Shown: piece after piece, positions 57,889 to 64,000 of the stretch | Position numbering within the stretch: the stretch's first letter is position 1 | Layout: the number at the start of each line of letters is the position of its first letter | Assembly (NCBI RefSeq): GCF_004353905.1 | Contig: NZ_SMOD01000012.1 | Location: 62,001 to 126,000, forward strand | Direction: 5' to 3' | Length of the DNA: 64,000 nt | DNA from: Paraburkholderia guartelaensis | GTDB taxonomy: Bacteria; Pseudomonadota; Gammaproteobacteria; Burkholderiales; Burkholderiaceae | The notes under the pieces: generated by a model | Database searches by the model: none | Told to the model about the DNA's origin: nothing | What the model saw: only the letters and a program-made list of their open reading frames with translations | Translations under genes and position numbers: made by a program

Positions 57889-58185
57889 GTGGCAACGTAC
57901 AAGGAACTGAAGGCGCAACTCGCGGAACTCGAGAGTCAGGCCGCCATCGCCCGTCAGCAAGAGTTCGAGACGGTTCTCGCCGATATCCGCGCAAAGGTGG
58001 CCGAATTCGGGTACACGCAGCAGGATATATTTGGTAGTCGTCGGGGCAGGCCGGGCTTTTCGCATAGCGCGGCGCCACCGAAATATCGCGATCCCGCAAG
58101 CGGCGCGACCTGGTCCGGCAGGGGACGCGCGCCAAACTGGATCAAGGACGCGAAAAATCGCGACCGGTTTCTGATAAGCGAATAA
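57889..58185 (+). CDS. H-NS family nucleoid protein
   Basis: A 98-residue H-NS/BpH3-type protein. The N-terminal coiled coil (about 1-45) has YKELKAQLAELESQAAIARQQEFETVLADIR for dimerisation. The C-terminal DNA-binding motif is YRDPASGATWSGRGRAPNWI with the AT-hook-like GRGR. It silences AT-rich, often foreign, DNA. The start is the GTG at 57889, preceded by CAGGAG at 8 bases; an ATG nine codons upstream has no ribosome site. Its location among small accessory genes is common for such proteins. Confidence 0.92.
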   Translation: MATYKELKAQLAELESQAAIARQQEFETVLADIRAKVAEFGYTQQDIFGSRRGRPGFSHSAAPPKYRDPASGATWSGRGRAPNWIKDAKNRDRFLISE

Positions 58186-58224
58186 ATTGGTTGGGATCGT
58201 CACGGCGTGTGACCGGCGCAATCC

Positions 58225-58986
58225 TCAAAAAAGGTCGCGCAGCGGCAGGCGGCGCAAATCGTCCGTGACCGGGACGCTTGCAAGAATCACCAGCAGCATC
58301 GACAAGGGCACGCCCGCGGCAAATCCAAAATGCCGGAAAGCCACTGCGCCCAGCGTTCCGCCGAGCAAAAACATTCCGAGCAGTGAACCGAGTACGCGTA
58401 TCCGCTGCATATCGGCCGCCACGTGATGCGACGCCGAGGCCGGCACACCCCAATTCCAGTACAGCGCCTTCCCAAGTTCGATTCCCAAATCTGTCACGAT
58501 GCCGGTCACGTGTGTTGTGCGGATTTCGGCGCGCGAGATTTTCGTGATCATGGCGTTCTGCACGCCCATGACGTAGCAGAGCACGGCCACCGTTAATGGC
58601 ACGAACAGAACGCGATGTATGCCGAGGTTTGCGCCGAGCGCCGCGAAGCAAAGCAGCAGGGCGGCTTCGAGCAGGAGTGGCAGCGCGTAGACGCTGCGCG
58701 CGCAACGGCGGCGTCCCCAGTTGATCAGAATGGCGGAAGTCGCGGCGCCGCTCGCAAAGGCAAGGATGGAACTGATGGCGGATAACGCGATGCCGCTTTC
58801 GCCAAGCGCGGTGCTGTCTGCAAGCGACGAAACGATGCCCGACATATGCGACGTGTATTGCCCAACGGCGAGGAACCCGCCGGCATTGATTGCACCGGCG
58901 ACCCAGGCCAATGCGCGGCCGAGCCGCAGGTTGGCCCGCTCGGTGCGTTCGACTGAGGTAAAGCTGCGCAGATAGTGAATGGGCAC
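58225..58986 (-). CDS. DUF1275 (YoaK-like) membrane protein
   Basis: A roughly 253-residue inner-membrane protein with 6 hydrophobic segments. LAWVAGAINAGGFLAVGQYTSHMSGIVSSLAD is the DUF1275 opening, and GVQNAMITKISRAEIRTTHVTGIVTDLGIELG the central family motif. The function of this family is unknown; some members are regulated with tetracycline- or acid-stress genes. I use the GTG at 58986; an ATG at 59058 and a GTG at 59130 would give longer N-termini with weaker family support. Confidence 0.85.
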   Translation of the reverse strand: MPIHYLRSFTSVERTERANLRLGRALAWVAGAINAGGFLAVGQYTSHMSGIVSSLADSTALGESGIALSAISSILAFASGAATSAILINWGRRRCARSVYALPLLLEAALLLCFAALGANLGIHRVLFVPLTVAVLCYVMGVQNAMITKISRAEIRTTHVTGIVTDLGIELGKALYWNWGVPASASHHVAADMQRIRVLGSLLGMFLLGGTLGAVAFRHFGFAAGVPLSMLLVILASVPVTDDLRRLPLRDLF

Positions 58987-59219
58987 GACGGCGTTCCGGA
59001 CTACGAGCGTCGAAACGCACAGTGTACGACGCGGACTGATCGTACGGCCCAACGCCATGTACCGTTGGGGGTGCGGTAGTTTGCCGCAGGACTCGCCAGG
59101 TTGTCGTGAATTCGTGTAGGTCGATTGCACGTCTCTTTGTGGCGTGAGATCCGGGCCTCGATCGAATGTTATCGACGCCGGACAGGCGGCGATCCGAGAT
59201 GTGCAGCGCTGGATGGTCG

Positions 59220-59801
59220 TCAGGCTGGCGCTTCAGGCATCGTCTGGACGATCAATCTGTAAAGATCGTTGAGATTGTCTTCGGTCTCCAGACTCTCGAA
59301 CGGATCACGATTTGCGCCGAACGCCTCATCGATTTCCATCCAGTCCGATACGGTCAAATGCCGCTGTGCGCCGGGCAGGATGACGGACTCTTCCAGGTGC
59401 CGGTGACCCGCGTAGAAGTCGGCGTAACCATATACGCTGTCGCGCAATGCGGGCAGCATGTCGGTGCCAGCGAGTTCATACCGTGTGAGCGCACGTTCGA
59501 GCGCCTGAACGCGCAGTTTGCCTTCCTCGTGCTGGCGCGCGAGTTCCCAGGTGACGGCGCCGAATTCACCAGTGCGCGCTCGAAGCCGCGCGAACAGGTA
59601 TTGCTCCTCTTTCGGATGATGAACCTGCTCGGGGAATTCGTTGATGTAGTAGAGCATCGCCCGCATCAGCATGGCGCTGCTCAGGCCGGGGCCGGACGCC
59701 ATGTCATCGACCACACGCAGCATGCCGCTGACGATGCTCGTCAGGCGGTGATGCTCGCTCAAAATCACCTGGATCGCACTGCGTCGGACGGCGAGTTCCA
59801 T
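59220..59801 (-). CDS. Hemerythrin domain protein
   Basis: A 193-residue diiron four-helix protein. Ligand-type residues: His17/His18 in LSEHHRL, His61-His62 and Glu65 in VHHPKEEQYLF, His in RQHEEG, and His/Glu in GHRHLEESVILP. Such proteins bind O2 or nitric oxide, or protect iron-sulfur centres. GGAG lies before the ATG at 59799-59801. An FNR-like box, TTGAT-N4-GTCAA, is 115 bases upstream, so expression should rise with low oxygen. Confidence 0.9.
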   Translation of the reverse strand: MELAVRRSAIQVILSEHHRLTSIVSGMLRVVDDMASGPGLSSAMLMRAMLYYINEFPEQVHHPKEEQYLFARLRARTGEFGAVTWELARQHEEGKLRVQALERALTRYELAGTDMLPALRDSVYGYADFYAGHRHLEESVILPGAQRHLTVSDWMEIDEAFGANRDPFESLETEDNLNDLYRLIVQTMPEAPA

Positions 59802-59915
59802 GTCGGGCTCCGTGAGAGGAGCGGCCGACCTGGGGCAAGGGAGCGGAGAGAGTAGGGACGGCGCTGCGTGGTCAGCCGCGGCTGATTCACTATGCGCCGG
59901 GCGTTTCAAGATGCA

Positions 59916-59929
59916 TTGATCTTGGTCAA
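59916..59929. promoter_or_regulatory. FNR/ANR-type box upstream of the hemerythrin gene
   Basis: TTGATCTTGGTCAA matches the FNR/DNR consensus TTGAT-N4-ATCAA with one change. Its place 115 bases before the hemerythrin start suits a promoter with a medium leader. Confidence 0.6.
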
Positions 59930-60041
59930 TTCGTGCTTGCCGTGCTCGCCGCTCATCGGCGTTGCTACACAAGATTTCGGCACGGCGATGCGTCGCCGTG
60001 CCGATACCGAAGCGATGTGTCGCGCGAGAGCACGAATGCGT

Positions 60042-61364
60042 TTATGGCGTGCTCGTCGGCGTCAGAATTGGCGGCTCATACCCGCCCGTATCCACGGCGA
60101 AACCCGCTTTGGTTGGTCCGCCCGCGCCCTGCGGCCCATGGCTGTTCGCAGCCCGCGCAGGACCCGGGCCGCTGCCCGTGCCGCCCACGCCCGGCGGACC
60201 GTAGTCGTTTGCCGTCGGCGCGGCAGCTGGTCTCGCGACTGCAACAGGGGCCGGGGCCGCAGCGGCCGGCGGCGCGTAGTTTGCAACCGGCGCGGTGGCT
60301 GCCCCGCTGGCTGTGCCACGGACCGGCGTGGTCACACTCGGTGGCGGGGCATTGGCGGTCGTGGCCGGGGTGGGTATCACCAACGCATTCGGACGATAAT
60401 CCGAGTAGGGCGCATGCGGCGGTGGGCTATATGCGTTTGTAACCGGTGCGCTTACGATCGGCGCCGGTGGAGGAGGCGGCACGCTTTCGACCATGGCCGT
60501 CGCTGCGCTCATGCCTGGTGAGCCGCCGCGGCCCATTGGTCCACCGGGGCCGCCTGCACTCGAGCTACCTGAGGAGGAGCTACCCGCACTCGAATTACCG
60601 CCTGCGCCGGCGCTACTTCCTCCGGCGCTGCCTGCACCGGAGCTGCCTGCACCGGAACTGCCTGCGCCAGAGCTGCCTGCGCCAGAGCTGCCTGCGCCAG
60701 AGCTGCCTGCGCCAGAGCTGCCTGCACCAGAGCTGCCTGCGCCGGAGCTGCCTGCGCCAGAGCTGCCTGCGCCGGAACTGCCTGCACTGGAGCTGCCTGC
60801 GCCGGAGCTACCCGCACCGGAGCTGCCCGCGCCGGAACTGCCCGCACCGGAGCTTCCAGCACCGGAGCTTCCAGCACCTGAGCCTGAGCTTGATCCAGCA
60901 CCTGAGCCTGAGCTTGATCCAGAGCCTGAGCCTGAGCTTGACCCAGAGCCGTGGCCACTGCCGGCACCCGAGCCAGAGCTCGACCCAGATCCTGCGCCCG
61001 ACCCCGATCCAGAACTCGACCCGGAGCCTGCGCCCGACCCGGAGCCTGAACTTGACCCGGAACCTGCGCCCGACCCAGAGCCTGAACTTGACCCAGAGCC
61101 TGAGCCCGATCCAGAGCCTGAACTTGACCCAGAGCCTGAACTTGACCCAGAGCCTGCGCCGGACCCAGAGCCCGAACTTGATCCAGAGCCCGAACTTGAT
61201 CCAGAGCCCGACCCAGACCCAGAGCCCGACCCAGACCCAGAGCCATGGCCACCACCATTGCCGCCGCCGTTTCCTCCGCCATTACCGCCGGCCGCACCAT
61301 AAGCCGCGCCCGACATGGCCAAAGCGAGCACCCATACTACGGTCTGCTTCGTTGATCGGTTCAT
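60042..61364 (-). CDS. Exported Gly/Ser/Ala low-complexity repeat protein
   Basis: A 440-residue protein. A signal peptide ends in AAYGA (about residues 20-24). Then come Gly/Asn, a long Gly-Ser array (about 40-160), an AGSSG pentad array of about 17 copies (about 160-250) and a Pro/Ala-rich C-terminal half with PPPPPAP and ANDYGPPGVGG. No cysteine or enzymatic motif. GGGGGGAACG lies before the ATG. The array resembles glycine-rich cell-surface or secreted fibre proteins, likely flexible and possibly adhesive. The open frames on the opposite strand are products of the repeat and not genes. Confidence 0.75.
   Translation of the reverse strand: MNRSTKQTVVWVLALAMSGAAYGAAGGNGGGNGGGNGGGHGSGSGSGSGSGSGSGSSSGSGSSSGSGSGAGSGSSSGSGSSSGSGSGSGSGSSSGSGSGAGSGSSSGSGSGAGSGSSSGSGSGAGSGSSSGSGAGSGHGSGSSSGSGSGSSSGSGAGSSSGSGAGSSGAGSSGAGSSGAGSSGAGSSGAGSSSAGSSGAGSSGAGSSGAGSSGAGSSGAGSSGAGSSGAGSSGAGSSGAGSSGAGSAGGSSAGAGGNSSAGSSSSGSSSAGGPGGPMGRGGSPGMSAATAMVESVPPPPPAPIVSAPVTNAYSPPPHAPYSDYRPNALVIPTPATTANAPPPSVTTPVRGTASGAATAPVANYAPPAAAAPAPVAVARPAAAPTANDYGPPGVGGTGSGPGPARAANSHGPQGAGGPTKAGFAVDTGGYEPPILTPTSTP
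60624..60883. repeat. 15-base tandem repeat, about 17 copies
   Basis: Unit CCTGCGCCAGAGCTG with third-position changes (GCG/GCA, CCA/CCG), encoding AGSSG on the minus strand. Copies are nearly identical, which suggests recent slippage or recombination and possible length variation among strains. Confidence 0.85.
60884..61250. repeat. 6-base-phased imperfect repeat array
   Basis: Blocks such as GACCCAGAGCCTGAACTT and CCAGAGCCTGCGCCC repeat in multiples of 6 bases and encode Ser-Gly dipeptides on the minus strand. Less regular than the adjacent 15-base array. Confidence 0.75.
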
Positions 61365-61776
61365 CGTTCCCCCCTATTTCGCGCAAGGCGCTTCAAACAC
61401 ACGCCTTACCCGCGCAAAGCCGCCACGCGTTGTCTACAGGCGCGCAATCGATGTACCTCGGCGCGCTCCCCGATGCGTGTCGAGGTATTGTTCAGAAGAA
61501 CTATCTTCATCGCGACTGCCTGCTATTAGAGGCACGCAATGACGTATCGATGCAGAATACGGCGATTAGAAAGGCAATTCATCCGTCATTTGATTCGCAT
61601 TACGAAGCAAAGTGTTATGTCTGTATGATTCACACACCCGGTAATACGCAGCCTATATGTAGATTGTCGAGGCTTGCCGCTGCGATGGCACGGGTTGGCG
61701 AAGAAATGCTAGCGAATGGCGCTCGTGTTGCACGTTACAGCGTGTGCTTGTGCGGGGTCAGGCCCGGCAGCGTGTT
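61365..61776. other. 410-base region without a supported gene
   Basis: AT-rich between 61540 and 61640, which fits the promoter of the repeat protein. Open frames running through it from the repeat array have no start or ribosome site. Confidence 0.5.
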
Positions 61777-63144
61777 CTAATGCGAAGCAACTGCGTTTTC
61801 TTCTTCGCTGCCGCGAAAGCGGTTTTCCGAATCGATCATGCGCCGTTTAAGTGGTGGCACGTTGTTGACGACGCGCATCGCTGTACGCATTGCACCGAGC
61901 GCGAATCGCCCGACAATTGGCCGATGAATTGCGTCGCGCTCGTCGAACTGTTTGCGCGATTCGGCCACCGCGTGAAAGCCATAGCGGCGCATCTGCGCTT
62001 CATAGCCGGCAACCGCATCCACGAGTTCCAGTTCGCCGCGGGCCACTCGCACGAGTTGCGAGCCGAGCAGTTGCGCATCGCGCAGCGCAGTATTTGCGCC
62101 AACGCCTCTGCCAGGCGTCATGAGATGAATCGCGTCGCCGAGTACGGTAACGTTCGAGGCCGGCCAGGGCTCGACGGGCACCGACGTGCGTACGTCAAGG
62201 GCGAATGTTGTCGAGAGATCCGAGGCGCGAATCAACGCGCGCAGATTGGGATGCCAGCCGTCGGTCATCTGCATGGCGAGCGCGAGCCGGGCCGGCGCTT
62301 CGAGCTTCATCGGGTCTGCGGGGACGTTGCGGCGCGCCCCCCACACGCCCCACATCAGGTAGTCGCGCGTGTTGTCGTAGAGCAGGCCCGGCCAGTGCTC
62401 GATCAACGCGGCGTCGTTGCCGCCGACGCCGGACCTGGCGCCGGCCTCGTCCCAGTTGAATGCCATCACGTGGATGATTGCGCCGTAGCCCTTCGGCGCC
62501 GAGATTAGCGAAATGCCGTCGAGTACCTTGGGCGGCAGCAGTGCGCGGCTTTCTTCGGTCATCGGCACTTTGGCCGCGATGCTCACGATGCCGGTATTTT
62601 CGAGCCTTGCATGCGGCAGCAATTGCCGTCTGACCTTCGAGCGCGCGCCGTCCGCGCCGACGAGCACATCGGCGTTCGCGCTCGTGCCATCGGCAAAGCG
62701 CGCCGTCACGCGGCCATCGGCGTGCTGTTCGTATTCGACGAAGGTCTTGTCGAAATGCACGCGCTCTTCGAGGCCTGTAAGGAGGACCTGGCGCAGTGTC
62801 ATGCGGCTCACGGACTTCCCGCCATCGATTTCGCTTTCGCCGATCCCGACCGACAGCAGCTCCGACATGCGCTCGGTCAGCATGTTGAAGTAGCGTGGTG
62901 TGCGCGCACAGGTGGCGAGGAACGTGGCGAAGAGGTCTGGCGGCAGCGCGGCCTTCAGCGCGGCGAGGCCGTGTGGATCGATGCCGACGCGATAACCTTG
63001 CAGACCATCGGCTCGCGTGCGATCCCGTTCGTACACCTGAACGTCGATGCCGGCACGATTCAGGGCGTGCGCGAGACACAGGCCGCCGGTTCCCGCGCCA
63101 ATGATCATGACCGAGAGTGGAGTTTGCGGGATGACTTTCGACAT
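61777..63144 (-). CDS. FAD-dependent monooxygenase (aromatic hydroxylase-like)
   Basis: A 455-residue flavoprotein monooxygenase. SVMIIGAGTGGLCLAHALNRAGIDVQVYERD (FAD), DVLVGADGARSKVRRQL (DG motif) and NVTVLGDAIHLMTPGRGVGANTALRDAQLL (GD motif). GVGANTALRDA is typical of group A hydroxylases acting on polyketide-like or aromatic compounds. AAGGAG lies 8 bases before the ATG at 63142-63144. It begins 2 bases after the stop of the PadR gene, so it is coupled to its regulator. The substrate is unknown. Confidence 0.9.
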   Translation of the reverse strand: MSKVIPQTPLSVMIIGAGTGGLCLAHALNRAGIDVQVYERDRTRADGLQGYRVGIDPHGLAALKAALPPDLFATFLATCARTPRYFNMLTERMSELLSVGIGESEIDGGKSVSRMTLRQVLLTGLEERVHFDKTFVEYEQHADGRVTARFADGTSANADVLVGADGARSKVRRQLLPHARLENTGIVSIAAKVPMTEESRALLPPKVLDGISLISAPKGYGAIIHVMAFNWDEAGARSGVGGNDAALIEHWPGLLYDNTRDYLMWGVWGARRNVPADPMKLEAPARLALAMQMTDGWHPNLRALIRASDLSTTFALDVRTSVPVEPWPASNVTVLGDAIHLMTPGRGVGANTALRDAQLLGSQLVRVARGELELVDAVAGYEAQMRRYGFHAVAESRKQFDERDAIHRPIVGRFALGAMRTAMRVVNNVPPLKRRMIDSENRFRGSEEENAVASH

Positions 63145-63146
63145 GA

Positions 63147-63788
63147 CTATTTCTCCTTCGATGATTCGCGTGCTGCAGGCGCGTCGGACGGCGGTGCGAA
63201 ACGCTCGGCGAGTTCGCGCAGCCAAGGCTCGCTCCACGTGAGATTGCCGTCTTTCAGGTCGCCGACGACGCTCATGACCCAGTCGAGTTCGGTCTTGAGC
63301 GTTGCTCGCATGAGTTCGCCTTCGAGCAGGAAAAGGCGCGGCACCTGCATCGCCTCGGCGCCCGCGTACAAGGCGTCCATGCGGGCGAGTTCGCGCGTGA
63401 GGGACGCCACGCGCGTTTCGAGCTGGCGGCGGGCGTCGTCGGGCGGGAGCAAGGGCAACAACGAGAGCGCCGCGGGAAACGCCGGGAATTCGCGCGCGGG
63501 CTGGGCGAGCTGCTCGCGCAGCCACAGGCGGGCGGTGTCGCGCCCAGCGTCGGTGATTTCGTAGATCGTGCGTTCGGGAAACGCGCCGTCGCGCTCCGTT
63601 TCCCGAACGGCGATCAGGTCGCCGCGCAAAAGCCGGTCGATCGTCTGATAGAGGCTGTTGCGCTGCCGCACGTTGACGACTTCGTCCTTGCCGCGCGCCT
63701 TGATGAGCTGCTGCATCCGGTAGGGATGCATCGGCGCTTCGGTCAGCATGGCGAGAACGGCGAGGGCGAGCGGCGAATGTCTGAGCAT
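63147..63788 (-). CDS. PadR family regulator
   Basis: A 213-residue PadR-type regulator. The winged helix (about 1-85) has LALAVLAMLTEAPMHPYRMQQLIKARG and NSLYQTIDRLLRGDLIAV, and TIYEITDAGRDTARLWLREQL. The C-terminal coiled-coil region (about 95-190) is the PadR_C/Vir-like dimerisation part. It precedes the FAD monooxygenase in one operon, so it probably represses its own operon until a phenolic or similar compound is present. The gene opens on AT-rich DNA with a TAGT...ACTA palindrome. Confidence 0.92.
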   Translation of the reverse strand: MLRHSPLALAVLAMLTEAPMHPYRMQQLIKARGKDEVVNVRQRNSLYQTIDRLLRGDLIAVRETERDGAFPERTIYEITDAGRDTARLWLREQLAQPAREFPAFPAALSLLPLLPPDDARRQLETRVASLTRELARMDALYAGAEAMQVPRLFLLEGELMRATLKTELDWVMSVVGDLKDGNLTWSEPWLRELAERFAPPSDAPAARESSKEK

Positions 63789-63809
63789 GGCGAGCTAGTA
63801 GCTTTATGT

Positions 63810-63830
63810 GTAGTTATATTATGACTATAC
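63810..63830. promoter_or_regulatory. Possible PadR operator/promoter
   Basis: GTAGT-N11-ACTAC-like palindrome (GTAGTTATA ... TGACTATAC) in an AT-rich stretch 22 bases before the PadR start. The position suits autoregulation; the match is imperfect. Confidence 0.4.
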
Positions 63831-63884
63831 GTGCGGGAACGCAAGGAGGCGGCGAAGCATGCTAATTGCGTTCCAGAACAGGCG

Positions 63885-64000
63885 TTACGGGTGCCAGTGA
63901 TAAACCACGACGCTCGATCCGTTGTAATTGTCTTTCGTGACGACGTATTCGCCGGTCGAGCGCAGGTACGCGCGAATGCCGTACATCGAATCCACGTCGT
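63885..64000 (-). CDS. C-terminal part of an unknown protein (cut by window)
   Basis: The minus strand is open from the window end to a TAA at 63885-63887, giving 38 residues: VDSMYGIRAYLRSTGEYVV, then KDNYNGSSVVVYHWHP. It looks like the end of a beta-rich, perhaps exported protein. No family is recognised from this fragment. Confidence 0.55.
   Translation of the reverse strand, partial: DVDSMYGIRAYLRSTGEYVVTKDNYNGSSVVVYHWHP

Noticed and set aside
60493..61302. Plus-strand frame encoding PAPEL and DPEPEL repeats
   Set aside because: Same cause: a regular repeat with no stops in other frames. No start signal, and it lies opposite a better supported gene.
60446..61780. Plus-strand open frame of 444 codons rich in Arg, Ser, Leu and Cys over the repeat region
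   Set aside because: It is the complement of the Gly/Ser repeat array; it has no ribosome site and the sense gene has a signal peptide and a good start.

Overview
The window looks like chromosomal DNA of a Burkholderiaceae member, most like Paraburkholderia/Caballeronia. Reasons: high GC with strong GC3 in most genes, an OpcP-type trimeric porin, a short H-NS/Bp-type protein ending in the W-x-GRGR-x-P motif, a phasin-like protein, a 3-hydroxybutyrate locus, and many regulator/flavoenzyme pairs. This is inference from gene content; no rRNA, tRNA or other marker is present. No tRNA, rRNA, CRISPR array, IS element or complete prophage was seen.

Layout. 0-6.2 kb: end of an MFS gene, then a vanillate-demethylase-type Rieske oxygenase/reductase pair (vanA/vanB-like) with a GntR/FCD regulator, an MFS carrier and a porin. 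This reads as an uptake-and-catabolism unit for a (methoxy)aromatic acid. 6.6-13.4 kb: an MFS exporter, then a lipoprotein solute-binding protein whose stop overlaps (ATGA) the start of a Cache-HAMP-PAS-GGDEF-EAL c-di-GMP enzyme, and a 2OG-Fe(II)-oxygenase-like protein. 13.4-18.4 kb: 3-hydroxybutyrate dehydrogenase, GntP permease, a divergent sigma-54 activator with visible UAS and -24/-12 elements, and a 3-hydroxyacyl-CoA dehydrogenase. 18.6-24.7 kb: complete ribose system rbsK-D-A-C-B plus a LacI regulator. A feruloyl-esterase/tannase remnant follows. 25.3-30.1 kb: two glycoside hydrolases (GH133-like and GH63-like). 30.3-37.4 kb: TPR protein, TIGR03118 lipoprotein, TetR/FAD monooxygenase pair, NDH-2-like flavoprotein with Rrf2 regulator, BON protein.

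37.8-49.9 kb has visibly less GC-biased codon use and seems to be an acquired metabolic island. It holds an SDR/TetR pair, MFS, a thiol dioxygenase (3-mercaptopropionate dioxygenase type), a LysR regulator, a thioesterase, an amino-acid permease, a PatB/MalY C-S lyase, an AhpD-like protein, a class III CoA-transferase, an acyl-CoA-dehydrogenase-fold protein with the residue pattern of 3-sulfinopropionyl-CoA desulfinase, and another MFS. Together these suggest catabolism of an organosulfur amino acid to propionyl-CoA and sulfite. A shared TTGAA-N6-TTCAA operator lies upstream of the dioxygenase, the regulator and the thioesterase operon.

50-64 kb holds small secreted and cytosolic proteins, an FAD monooxygenase, an HxlR regulator with a paired operator and a dinucleotide-binding oxidoreductase, a cysteine-less AhpD-fold protein, a small gene behind a perfect SOS box, J-domain and H-NS proteins, a DUF1275 membrane protein, a hemerythrin protein behind an FNR-like box, a Gly/Ser repeat exported protein, and a PadR/FAD-monooxygenase operon. 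The last bases hold the C-terminus of an unknown gene.
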